A DNA stretch of 10,994 nucleotides from Jimgerdemannia flammicorona (GCA_003990745.1 RBNI01006763.1:1-10994), one strand, 5' to 3'; numbered from the stretch's first letter, positions 1 through 8,120 are shown. Numbers and translations are program-made. Notes: a model not told the origin generated them from the letters alone.

Positions 1-110
1 CCACCCCCCCCCACCAGTCTCGACTGCAGTGCTGCCCACTGCCCACCCACCTCAGGGTCAGGCACCGACACTCCCAACCTCTTCCCAACTACCTTCCAAA
101 AATTCTCCAT

Positions 111-500
111 ACTCTTGCACTCCCCCAGCCAATGTTCAGGAGTCTGCACCACCCCTCCCTCCTGCCCTACATTATAACACTCCTCACAATCAAAAACCCC
201 GCCATCCACCAGATGACCTGCCCTAAAGTTTAGCATCACATTTTGATGCAACAGCCTCCACCATGCTACCCAGAGTTTTGGCAGGAGCCACCTCGACACA
301 ACCTTGCTCCAAGACCAGATGCCTGCCCAGTCCCATCTCTCCCTGATCCCAGCCCCTTGCCAGGTCTCTGGCCAAAGGTCCTGCCCCAGACCCCTAAGGC
401 ACTCCATACCCTCCTCTAAGCAGAAGTCCTTGACCAGATTCCCTCCCAACAAGAGCCTGTCCCACCTCCACATCTCCGGACCCCAGTCCTCATCTCCTTC
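111..500 (-). other. zf-RVT-like C-terminal zinc-finger region of ORF2
   Basis: Read on the minus strand in the ORF2 frame, this stretch is open throughout. It contains SRWLLPKLWVAWWRLLHQN followed by a Cys/His cluster: C at 186-188, C at 177-179, H at 132-134 and C at 117-119, giving C-x2-C-x14-H-x4-C with T-P-E-H-W before the last Cys. A tryptophan-rich segment followed by C-x2-C, then H and C, is the arrangement of the zf-RVT region found after the reverse transcriptase in many plant and fungal LINEs. It is thought to bind nucleic acid. The long x14 spacing is inside what I would accept for zf-RVT but is wider than the R1/R2-type CCHC finger. Confidence 0.65.
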
Positions 501-1004
501 AGTACCTTGCCAATGGATCCCAATGTGATGGGCCCCATCTACCACTCCCCACCAGAATCCTTTATATCTTATCCTCTGGCTACCATCCAAGATCACCAAG
601 GACAGTAGATCCCCTGAGCCACCCCGTGGCAACACCCTCGCCTCTCACAAATGCTGCATAAGGGGCACCCATTCTCCTCCTCTCAACTCACTGGCCCTCT
701 TTATCCACCAAGCCCTCAAGCAGAGTAGCCTCTTGGGAAAGTCCATCAGGCCAAGTTCTCTACGACCCACAGATAGTGCTAGTATCTCCCAACCAATCTG
801 ACTCTGGTGTCTAGCCCAGAGCCAAGAATGGGCCATCTTGAGAAGCTTCTTAACCACCCACTTAGGGAAGTCTAAATAGTAGCCCAGATACCAAAGCTTC
901 AGCATCCAATATACATTCAGAACAGTTACCCTTCCCGCTAGCGACACCTGTCTACCACTCCAACCTATCAGTGCTTTCCCCCATTCTACCAGCTTGTGCT
1001 CCCA

Positions 1005-1943
1005 CTACTCCTTGGGAAGTAAAGAGCCATACACTGAGAAATAGATACCCAAGTACCATACCACTCCTCCAGCCAGGATAATTGTTCCAATGACATCCCC
1101 ACCTATGACTCCTTCCCCAAGGACCATTGTCTCACACTTGTGCCAGTTGAGTTTCGTCCCAGAGCATCTCTCATACCACTCAACTGTCTCCTTGAGCATA
1201 GCCACATCTGCCACCAAGCCCAATCCAACCACCATATCATCGGCAAAGACCCCCACCTTCCAGTTGACACCCAAGATATTCAGTTCACCAACTCTCTGCC
1301 GGATCTGATCTAACAACAGCTCCAGGGTGAAGGCATAAAGGATAGGTGACAGTGGATCCCTCTGAGGCACTCCCCTCCCCAAGGGGAAAGAAGCCCCCCT
1401 GTGTCCATTCACCAGAATCGCAGCCCTACTCCCTTCCAGTAATCCAATAAGTGACTGACACACACCCACTGGTACCCCAATGCGCTCCAGTATCTTCTCT
1501 AACCAAACTCTCCAGACTCTATCATAGGCCTTCTCCTGGTCCAGGAAGACCAAGTGGCCATTCACCCCTGCAGCCCTAGCACCTTCAATGACCCCCTAAA
1601 CCCATGCCATGACATCTCAGATCAGTTGGCCCCCCACAAAGCCTCGCTGCTCCTTCCCTAACACCTGTTGGGCCACACCCTGTAGCCTTGCCACCAGGAT
1701 TTTGGTGTCCAGCTTGCAGTCCATATCCAGCAGCATAATTGGCCTCCAGTTCTTCCAGTCCTCTCTATGCCCTTTGTCCTTGTACAGCAGAGATACCAGC
1801 CCTAACTGCTGCCCTCCAATCCACTCCCCAGTACTGATGACCTCATCACACATCAGCGACATCTCCTCCAGAACCTCCTCTACAGATGCCATATGTTTCC
1901 AAAAGTCCCAAGGCAAACCATCCTCCCCAGGTGCCATCCCCAT
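1005..1943 (-). pseudogene. LINE reverse transcriptase domain
   Basis: This is the best-preserved part of the LINE. In order it shows APGEDGLPWDFWK, WKNWRPIMLLDMDCK, GFVGGQLI, motif A FLDQEKAYDRV (catalytic Asp at 1539-1541), motif B GVPQRDPLSPILYAF and motif C VFADDMVVG (catalytic Asp pair at 1236-1241). Motif B normally reads Q-G-D-P-L-S-P; the Gly is Arg here (1359-1361), a G-to-A type change. Two stops lie between the palm motifs, just before and after 1600, and another at 1005-1007. FADD rather than the YVDD of LTR elements is typical of LINEs. Identification as a LINE reverse transcriptase is secure from the motifs; the exact family would need a phylogeny. Confidence 0.93.
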
Positions 1944-2574
1944 GGTTGTGGATGCCAGAACTCAAAGGATCTCCTCTCTCAAAACCAGTTGGCCAAGATC
2001 CCCCAACCCTGCTGTAGGATTCGGGTGCCACTCTTCCAGATGCTGCTCAATGTCCTGTGCTATCTCTCCTCCCTCCTCTTCACTCCAGAGGTTGCTCCAG
2101 TGGGTACTCAGCTGGCCAAGAATCCCCTACACACCTAATACCATCTCTCCCTCATCATTAAGGACTCCTTCCCACTGGTGTCTTGCTCCCCTAGCATGAA
2201 GGAGACAGGACAAAAACTTTGTAGGCCTTTCTCCTTCTTCTAATTCCTGCCACCATAGTCTTGCCACCATAGCCTGAGCCTGCACTGCTTCCTCCTTCCT
2301 CAACAAATCCTGCAGCTCTACCACTTCTAGCTTAGCCTGCTTAGCCTTCTAGTCCAAAACATCCTCCTCCTCCTCCAGTAGCTCAGCCCAATTCAAAAGT
2401 AGTCTTTCTAGTCTCCTAGATACCCGGTTGGACTTGTCTCCTCTGCTGAGCACCTCGCTCCCTCCCCACTTCCCCCCAGTACCTCTGAGCTTTGGATTTC
2501 AGTCTATGCCACCTATCATCAATCCTCATCCTGGCTCGCCTCCAATTATTAACCTTGGATCACACCTCTACCAC

Positions 2575-3170
2575 TCATGCATTCCACAGATCCACCTCAC
2601 CCAGCAGCAAAGAGTTCAGATGCCAATGTCCTGGCCCCTCTCTGCTCTCTCCAAATCTCTCTCCACCCCGAATACCCCAGTGATCTGACCAAGGGCACCA
2701 CTTGACCTCCATCATCTCCCAAACAGTATAGCCCCAACACTCAGCAGTCAGAATCCAATCAATCCTAGTACCAAGTCCTCCCACCCAGTGAGTATACAGA
2801 TGTCGATTCCCCTCTTGAAGTCGCATGGCATCCACCAGTGAGCTGAGTCTTTCACCTCTTCCCAGTCCTCCAATCCCCCACTCCTTCCTACCATATCCCA
2901 TCTCCCATCAGTTCTGTCCATTCTACTCTCCCGTACCATATTAAAATTGCCCTGCAGACAATCCACCCCAGCCTCAACCAAGAGCCTAGAATCCTGCAGA
3001 TCTCCAATCCATGCCACTTGGGACCCCCTCTCAGCTGGGCAGTAGCAAGATCCCACCACAATTGAGTTCCATCCAGGCCTCTGCCATGTCCCCCACACTA
3101 ATCTACTACCCCAATGTCCAGTGTCCACAATGTCCCCTTTCCTCTTCCTAACCAGGATTCCCACTTTACC
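2575..3170 (-). pseudogene. Endonuclease domain, central and C-terminal part
   Basis: The segment begins with KVGILVRKRKGD, the usual strand after the first endonuclease motifs, then IVVGSCYCPAE. The metal-binding motif G-D-F-N reads G-N-F-N here (Asn at 2946-2948), a GAT-to-AAT change that should abolish catalysis. After a frameshift between about 2900 and 2840, the sequence continues with ERLSSLVDAM, YTHW, RIDWIL and the terminal W-S-D-H-W-G motif, whose Asp and His are at 2683-2685 and 2680-2682. These are the expected landmarks of the APE-like endonuclease of LINEs, in the correct order. A related copy is present on the plus strand at the right end of the window. Confidence 0.88.
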
Positions 3171-3175
3171 CTACC
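3171..3175 (+). repeat. Left target-site duplication (CTACC)
   Basis: Five bases directly left of the 5' LTR match CTGCC at 8274-8278 with one A/G mismatch. Five bp is the usual duplication made by copia integrases. Keeping one copy and removing the element restores the LINE endonuclease frame. Confidence 0.82.
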
Positions 3176-3202
3176 TATTGAAATATGTAGGTTACAACTT
3201 GA

Positions 3203-3208
3203 TATATA
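3203..3208 (+). promoter_or_regulatory. Possible TATA box of the 5' LTR
   Basis: TATATA lies 27 bp into the LTR in an otherwise mixed sequence. Copia LTRs carry an RNA polymerase II promoter, and this is the only TATA-like match in the repeat. The assignment is tentative because the transcription start cannot be read from sequence. Confidence 0.35.
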
Positions 3209-3284
3209 GTGGCGCAGCCTTCCTTGACTATGTCATCATGTAAACATCACTAATGGCGACATGTAAAAGCATGTAAGAATTAGC

Positions 3285-3290
3285 AATAAA
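3285..3290 (+). promoter_or_regulatory. AATAAA poly(A) signal in the 5' LTR
   Basis: An AATAAA hexamer about 40 bases before the LTR end is conserved in both LTRs (also 8230-8235) and is followed by a pyrimidine-rich run. The copy in the 3' LTR would serve the element transcript. Confidence 0.45.
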
Positions 3291-3328
3291 CAGTTTGCTT
3301 CTCTCTCCAAAGTCCACATTCCACAACA

Positions 3329-3343
3329 GGTTATGAGCCCCGC
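3329..3343 (+). other. Primer-binding site, initiator tRNA-Met anticodon region (half-tRNA type)
   Basis: Immediately after the 5' LTR comes GGTTATGAGCCCCGC. The first 12 bases are complementary to GGGCTCATAACC, the anticodon stem-loop of initiator tRNA-Met in yeasts as I recall it. Plant copia elements normally pair with the tRNA 3' end instead (TGGTATCAGAGC). Priming from an internally cleaved half-tRNA is known for Drosophila copia and some fungal relatives. The exact primer length and host tRNA cannot be confirmed from this window. Confidence 0.8.
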
Positions 3344-3383
3344 TTAGTGGCTATAATACACCCTCTAACACATATACTACACT

Positions 3384-4275
3384 ATGCTATACATGAATAT
3401 AAGCAGTGCTAGCAGTGCGCCAAGCCCCAGCGGTAACACAGGCTCGAATACCAGCATGGGTACAGCAGCCCCCATTATGATGATGATGACCACAATGACG
3501 GTGGCACCTACAACTACAAATACAGTAAAAAGGACAATTCCTGTCTTTAACAGCATAGATTACACCATATGGGCGTATCATATGAAGAATCTTCTTGAAG
3601 AATGTGGTTTGGGGGACTATTGGAAGCCACAGGCACAGATTATGGGGTATGATGCTACTAATGATCGTAAGGCGCTAAGAGAGATTACGTTTACTCTTTC
3701 GAACATACAAATGAAGCTTATAATCAATGCTATGATGGTGAACGAAGCCTGGGACATCTTGCAGAATCACCACCAACAAGTATCCGCTTCGAACAGATTC
3801 CTCTTGAAGGCGCAATTATTCAATCTTCAAATGAAGTCGATGGAGAACATCCGGGAATACACCAACCGAGTCGATGAGCTGGCAAATCAAGTAAATTCCC
3901 TACAACTACGCCAGGGGACGCCATTAGGGATGAAGACAAGGTCCTGACCCTTACACAAGGCCTTCCGGAGGCATACAATGTTGTTGTTGCAGCTATGAGG
4001 GAGTCTGGCAAATTATCAGATTACAAGCATGTCATCATGAGCCTATTAAATGAGGAAACGAGGCTGAATGCCAATGAAGACAACAATGGCAAGGAAAAAG
4101 CCTTTTATGGCAGAGCACATGGATGAGGTAATGGCAAAGACAAGTCGAATAAAGGCCAAGGTTAGAGCCAGCAATGCGACAGTCAGAAATTCGCTGGGAA
4201 ATACTTCTATTGTGACAAGCTCAGATATCATGAAAAGGACTGCAACCGCAAGAAAAAGGAGAAAGGCGGACAATG
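3384..4275 (+). pseudogene. Copia Gag region with decayed zinc knuckle
   Basis: The first 187 codons are open. After a Ser/Thr/Met-rich leader they show FNSIDYTIWAYHMKNLL and later AWDILQNHHQQVSA and AQLFNLQMKSMENIREYTN, the pattern of UBN2/DUF4219-type copia Gag. A frameshift near 3915 leads to DEDKVLTLTQGLPEAYN, typical of the Gag C-terminal half. A Lys-rich stretch ends in a knuckle reading YFYCDKLRYHEKDC around 4200-4250. The canonical C-x2-C-x4-H-x4-C is broken: the first Cys is Tyr, and the position four residues after the second Cys is Tyr instead of His. Both are single transitions. Stops lie at 4124 (TGA) and 4163 (TAG). Gag forms the particle shell and the knuckle binds element RNA. 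Confidence 0.88.
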
Positions 4276-4285
4276 GCAGGTAAAT

Positions 4286-5116
4286 ATGGTGGATGCCAAT
4301 AATGACAGCAGCAGCAACAGGGAAGGTCTATTCTTTGCAGAAGCAGCAACCTACCCATATGCAGAAGCGGGAGATAATTCGAAAAACAACACCAGTTGCA
4401 AATGTGGCAGCAATTTGACATCTACAAATCCTGATAAAGGAAACACTCTTCAGACAGTGAAAAATGGTAATGTCAATGTCGGTGCCAGTGCAAATGTAAG
4501 CTATATGCCGAACAGTGCTTATGCATGCAGTGAAGAGGTCTGGCTCATGGATTTGGGTACAACACAGCATATGACGGCTCACCGAGAGTGGTTCTCTATG
4601 TACGAGAAGTTTGAGCATCCCATACCTATCAAGCTAGGTGACAATAATGTCATTTACACTCAAGGGAAAGGCAACATAGGCATACATCTACATGGAAACA
4701 TTGATGAACCTTCAGGCACCTTCATGGACATACTATATGCTCCAGATATAGGCAAGAACCTCTTTTCAATAGGCCGGATGATGGCTCACAGGGACAGAGG
4801 AGTAAATATACACCCGAATGGTGTAACAGTAATCAATCTGAAGAACAATAAGGAGTTAATGTATGTATCGAAAAAGGGGAATCTATATGCAATCAACGGT
4901 ATGCCGAGTGGCGCTACATCTGTATATTCTGCAACTATGACAGGAGAGGATTTCTGGTATATAATGCATAAATGCTTAGAACATATCGGTAAAACGAGTC
5001 TCGAACGGATGGTAAGGAGCAAGTTTGTATATGGTTTACCAGACTATACGCCACCGGATTTCTTTTGCGATGGATGCATGGCAAACAAGACTTCCCAGCA
5101 ACCTTTTCAGGAATGA
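4286..5116 (+). pseudogene. Copia protease and GAG-pre-integrase (zinc-binding) region
   Basis: This is the longest surviving open stretch, 276 codons after an internal ATG. It carries the aspartic protease motif W-L-M-D-L-G-T-T-Q-H-M at 4541-4573. The active site is normally D-S-G or D-T-G; here the Ser/Thr is Leu (TTG at 4553-4555), so the enzyme is probably dead although the Asp (4550-4552) remains. Downstream, SIGRMMAHR and the GAG-pre-integrase segment follow. The integrase HHCC zinc site is complete: His 4967-4969, His 4982-4984, Cys 5066-5068 and Cys 5075-5077. A TGA at 5114 ends the open stretch just before the integrase core. The protease would cut Gag-Pol; the HHCC domain helps integrase assemble on DNA ends. 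Confidence 0.9.
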
Positions 5117-5880
5117 ACGAAGCGAGCAGCCAGCATTCTCGATTTGATTCATACGGATATGTATTTGTGGCCCCATATGAACAGCATCACACTCCGGGAA
5201 GAAGTATTTTATTATATTTATTGATGATTATACATGCAAAGTCCACGTATATCTCATTGCGGGGAAAAATGAGGTATTCGACAAATTCCAGAAATTCAAG
5301 GCAGCCGTGGAGAATGAGACGGGATATAGAATATGAACCCTATGCTCAGATAATGGCAAAGAATACGTCAACAAAGATTTCAGACACTTCTTGAAGAAGA
5401 ACAGTATACAGTACTCTATGACAGCCCCTTATACACCTCAGCAAAATTGCGTGGCGGAATGATTCAATTGAATGGTAGTGGAAATGGCTAGAATGATGAT
5501 GAATACGGCCGGCTTACCGAAGTCCTTTTGGGCAGAAGCGGTGAATACGGTGGCATATATTCGAAATCATTGTTTCTCTCGAGCTCTAAGTAAGGATCCC
5601 GGCAAGCAATCCAGGAACAACAGCAATCTTACCCCTGAGGAATTATGGAATGGATCCAAGCCTGATATTTCACACTTACGCATATTCAGAAGTAAGGCAT
5701 ACGTTCTGGACAAAGGTGGCAACCAAGGCAAGTTCGAACCTAAGGCAGATAAGCATATATTCCTTGGATACGATGGAGTGGGATACAGACTTTGGAACCT
5801 GCAGAAATGACGTATGATCATTTCATGCGACGTATAGTTCAAGGAGACTAAGCAGGAAATTTACGTGGAAATTTCTCTCT
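5117..5880 (+). pseudogene. Copia integrase core and C-terminal domain
   Basis: The core starts with ILDLIHTDMYL (first catalytic Asp at 5156-5158). It continues, after a frameshift near 5205, with KYFIIFIDDYT. The second Asp is in S-D-N-G-K-E-Y (5349-5351) and the Glu in PQQNCVAE (5457-5459). Exactly 35 codons separate the second Asp and the Glu, the D,D-35-E spacing. Further on are MVVEMARMMMNTAGLPKSFWAEAV, SHLRIFRSKAYV and KADKHIFLGYDGVGYRLW, the copia-type C-terminal motif. Stops at 5334, 5460, 5469, 5808 and 5835 and the frameshift make it nonfunctional. The enzyme would insert element cDNA into the genome with 5-bp staggered cuts, matching the observed target duplication. Confidence 0.92.
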
Positions 5881-6270
5881 CAAATCCAATGGTGAATCCG
5901 ACAGTGAATTCGACAGTACAGCCAGCAACATCTACGCCAACTGCAAAGGCTAGTGGAACAACATCTACACCCAGAATGACACCGAAGACTATGCCAAAGA
6001 CATCCTTGGGACCTATGCCAGCGAAAGCACAACCCATTCAAATGGCAATGAAGTTGTAAGAACTAAGGATAATAGAAATTATGGACGAGGACGATGAAGA
6101 GGATACCTCTCCGAAGGGCAAACAAAAGCGCAAATCCAGAGTTCTAGATACGGATTTAGGAGGTTATTGGGACCTGCCTAAGACATCCCATCGTGACAAC
6201 AATAGCAGACATCATATGAACTATGCCAATTCTTACAAATGCGCATATATTGCAACGACCAGCGAACTGG
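5865..6270 (+). pseudogene. Copia integrase to reverse transcriptase linker
   Basis: This low-complexity linker joins the integrase C-terminus to the reverse transcriptase. The first part is rich in Pro, Thr, Ser and Met (NPTVNSTVQPATSTP and KTMPKTSLGPMP), the second is acidic then basic (DEDDEEDTSPKGKQKRKSR). A TAA at 6057-6059 divides it. The basic stretch near 6110-6140 resembles a nuclear localisation signal; Ty1 integrase carries one in its C-terminal tail. That role is inference. Confidence 0.65.
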
Positions 6271-7092
6271 AGAACTATGATGAAGCCATTCACTCAAATG
6301 ATAAGAAGGAGTGGAGAAGGGCTATGGACGAGGAGTACAGTTCACTTATCGAAAACAACACTTGGGATCTAGTAAGCCTTCCAGCAGAGCAACAAGCTAT
6401 AGGATCGAAGTGGGTCTACAAGATCAAGTGTAAGGCTAACGGCAATGTAGAACAGTATAAGGCTCGATTTGTAGTAAAGGGGTACTTGTAAGGCTATGGC
6501 ATAGACTATGATAAGACATTTTCCTTGATATTTAAGTTGACTTCACTTAGAATACTTTGCCAAGTATGACTATGAAATACATCAAATGGACGTAAAGACA
6601 GCATTCTTGAATGGTGATGTAGACACGGAGTTATATGTACGACAACTACAAGGATATGAACTATACGACAATGATGAAAATGAGCTCATATGTAAATTAT
6701 GCAAAGGGCTCTACGGAATCAAGCAAGTGGCAAGGTTGTGGAATCGAAAGATCAATGGATATCTCCTAGACAACAGATTCAAGTGTTGTGAAGCCGATCC
6801 ATGCATATATACCTGACATACATCCTCAGGAATGGTATACCTGGGAATTTGGGTTGATGATATTATTTTAGTCAGAACGGCAAGTGAAATCAATAACGTA
6901 AAGGCTACACTACACCAGGAATTCAAAATGATGGACTTAGGTGAAGCATCCTATCTCCTTGGAATATCGATTACACGTAACAGGTGTGAGCGCACTATAT
7001 ACCTAACACAAGCCACATATATTCGAAATATTCTTGAGCGATTCGGGATGAGTGAATGCAAACCACTCAGGACACATATGGAACATTCATGA
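6270..7092 (+). pseudogene. Copia reverse transcriptase (RVT_2)
   Basis: The domain opens with EWRRAMDEEYSSLIENNTW and KWVYKIKCKANGNVEQYKAR, the standard start of RVT_2. A TAA at 6489 and a small deletion with frameshift near 6557 follow. The next frame gives EIHQMDVKTAFLNGD (catalytic Asp 6589-6591), KGLYGIKQVARLW and then G-I-W-V-D-D-I-I-L (Asp pair 6856-6861). The usual motif is Y-V-D-D; the Trp would need two base changes from Tyr, so it may be native to this family. After it come MMDLGEASYLLGI and TYIRNILERFGM. A TGA at 6814 and a frameshift near 7088 break the rest. The enzyme copies element RNA into cDNA inside the particle. Confidence 0.93.
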
Positions 7093-7832
7093 AACTAAAG
7101 AAGTCTGACACTATGTCTGAGGGAAATGATATCCCCTATCGACAAGCTGTGGGATCCCTCATGTATCTTATGTAAGGGATGAGACCTGATATCTCTTTTG
7201 CAGTAAACAAAGCAGCGCAGTATTCTTCATGCTATGACAATAGCCATTGGACAGCAATCAAGCGAATTTTCAGGTACATCAAAGGAACCGTAGACTATAC
7301 GCTCAGTTTGGACAGTGATAATGGGCAAAGTAGGAGTACTATATACCTATTCGGTTCTTGTGACGCCGATTGGGCCGGCGACTTAGATGACAGAAGGTCT
7401 ACAACTGGATACATCTTTAAAGTAAACAATGGAGCCATTTTGTGGCAAATGCGTAAGCAACCTTCAGTGGCAACATCTTCTATATAAGCAGAATATCAAG
7501 CATTGTTAACAGCAACAAAGGAGGTTATCTGGCTTCGAGAACTGCTAAAGGAGCTAGGATACAAGCAATGGCACTCTACGCTACTCCAGCAAGATAACCA
7601 ATCAATGATTGCTTTGGCAAAGAATTCTATACACCATGCTAGAATGAAACACATCGATATATAGTATCATTTCATACGGGAATGCATGGAAAACGACACT
7701 ATACACCTGGAATACACTCCAATAGAGTGTATGATAGCAGATTCATTAACAAAAGCCCTCCCAAAGACAAGATTTGATCTATGCATAAAGGGAATGAGAG
7801 TTACAGCAGTGAAAACTATACACCAGCAATAA
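7093..7832 (+). pseudogene. Copia RNase H region and Pol C-terminus
   Basis: After the frameshift the frame reads YRQAVGSLMYLM, RPDISFAVNKAAQYSS and the RNase H motifs SCDADWAGDLDDRRSTTGY (Asp 7362-7364), A-E-Y (Glu 7491-7493) and Q-D-N-Q-S (Asp 7593-7595, where relatives usually have C-D-N-Q). Then come IALAKNSIHHARMKHIDI, YHFIREC and ADSLTKALPK, typical of the copia Pol end. Stops at 7173, 7485 and 7662 interrupt it; the terminal TAA is at 7830-7832. The enzyme removes the RNA strand from RNA-DNA hybrids and generates the plus-strand primer at the polypurine tract. Confidence 0.92.
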
Positions 7833-8111
7833 AAACAGCAACAATAGTGAGCTATATAGAAGTATTTCAGTGGATCAATTTCGAAATCTATTTTATATTC
7901 AATGCATTTCTTTTCTCTATCACTACATTGTAGATTTATACCAATATTGCTTATCTACGAATATTCACATCTCTACTTTTCAACCTATTTTTCGAGCTTT
8001 AAGCAGGCAATTCGAATGCTTTTCAGTTTCTAGATAGTGGTCTGAATATTGCAGCGAGATTTGCAGTGGTTATAGCTTAGTATTGCAGTTTGGGAATTTG
8101 CATATCTCGTT
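7833..8111 (+). other. Copia 3' untranslated segment
   Basis: These 279 bases lie between the Pol stop and the polypurine tract. They are AT-rich with scattered stops in all forward frames, and I see no extra ORF such as an envelope-like gene. Nothing else recognisable is present. Confidence 0.7.
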
Positions 8112-8120
8112 GAGCGGGAG
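8112..8120 (+). other. Polypurine tract
   Basis: GAGCGGGAG abuts the 3' LTR directly, the position expected for the primer of plus-strand DNA synthesis. One C interrupts the purine run. Position supports the call more than composition, because the tract is short. Confidence 0.65.

Larger units (their letters stand above)
1..3170 (-). pseudogene. LINE ORF2, 3' part: endonuclease, reverse transcriptase, zinc finger
   Basis: This continues ORF2 after the copia insertion. The domain order, read right to left, is: rest of endonuclease (3170 to about 2575), a charged linker (about 2550-2200) with the pre-RT motif EEGERPTKF, reverse transcriptase (about 1950-1000), a C-terminal region with SLAGRVTVLN and KLWYLGYYL (947-645), and a zinc-finger segment (about 500-110). 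Most lies in one frame. The stretch from about 2850 to 2440 is shifted, so two compensating frameshifts are implied. In-frame stops include those at 2127, 1005 and 645. The true C-terminus lies beyond position 1. Taking both parts together, at least 1,119 codons are present, close to the usual length of LINE ORF2. The product would nick the target and copy element RNA by target-primed reverse transcription. Confidence 0.92.
3176..3328 (+). repeat. 5' LTR of the copia element
   Basis: This 153-bp repeat matches 8121-8273 with 11 transitions and no gaps. It starts TATTG and ends CAACA. The perfect inverted terminus of CAACA would be TGTTG, so the canonical 5'-TG is altered to TA. The repeat contains a TATATA at 3203-3208 and an AATAAA at 3285-3290, followed by a T/C-rich stretch, so a promoter and a polyadenylation signal could fit inside it. 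The start is set by the shared TATTG and by the 5-bp target duplication next to it. Confidence 0.95.
3384..7832 (+). pseudogene. Copia gag-pol polyprotein, broken
   Basis: A single gag-pol frame can be followed from ATG 3384 to TAA 7830-7832, but it changes frame near 3915, 5205, 6557 and 7088. It also holds stops at 4124, 4163, 5114, 5334, 5460, 5469, 5808, 5835, 6057, 6489, 6814, 7173, 7485 and 7662. Seven are TGA, three TAG and four TAA, and every one can come from CGA, CAG or CAA by C-to-T. The intact polyprotein would have been about 1,480 residues, normal for a copia element with Gag and Pol fused. It would be cleaved by its own protease inside virus-like particles. ATG 3384 was chosen because it is the first after the primer site; the ATG at 3393 is an equally possible start. 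Confidence 0.93.

Noticed and set aside
1..20. C-rich run at the left edge as a possible telomere-like or simple repeat
   Set aside because: It is a short homopolymer stretch inside the ORF2 frame and has no repeating unit.
29..528. Pro/Ser/Thr-rich open frames on the plus strand
   Set aside because: They are antisense to the LINE ORF2 zinc-finger region; Pro, Ser and Leu richness results from the purine-rich coding strand.
1846..2031. Minus-strand 61-codon frame within ORF2
   Set aside because: The main ORF2 frame continues through this stretch with family-like sequence apart from stops; this frame is out of register with it.
1609..2199. A 196-codon plus-strand open frame
   Set aside because: It is antisense to the LINE reverse transcriptase, whose motifs and frame are clear; the composition is Ser/Pro-biased without domains.
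3209..3219. A tRNA gene in the LTR based on the A-box-like match
   Set aside because: No B box, cloverleaf or terminator follows at the needed distance; only the short D-arm-like block is present.
4046..4273. Minus-strand frame resembling a membrane protein with several hydrophobic stretches
   Set aside because: It is the reverse complement of the Lys/Asn-rich Gag tail; reading AAR/AAY codons backwards gives Leu, Phe and Val, so the hydrophobicity is an artefact.
7833..8111. A possible envelope-like third ORF of the copia element
   Set aside because: No open frame of useful length occurs; stops are dense in all forward frames.
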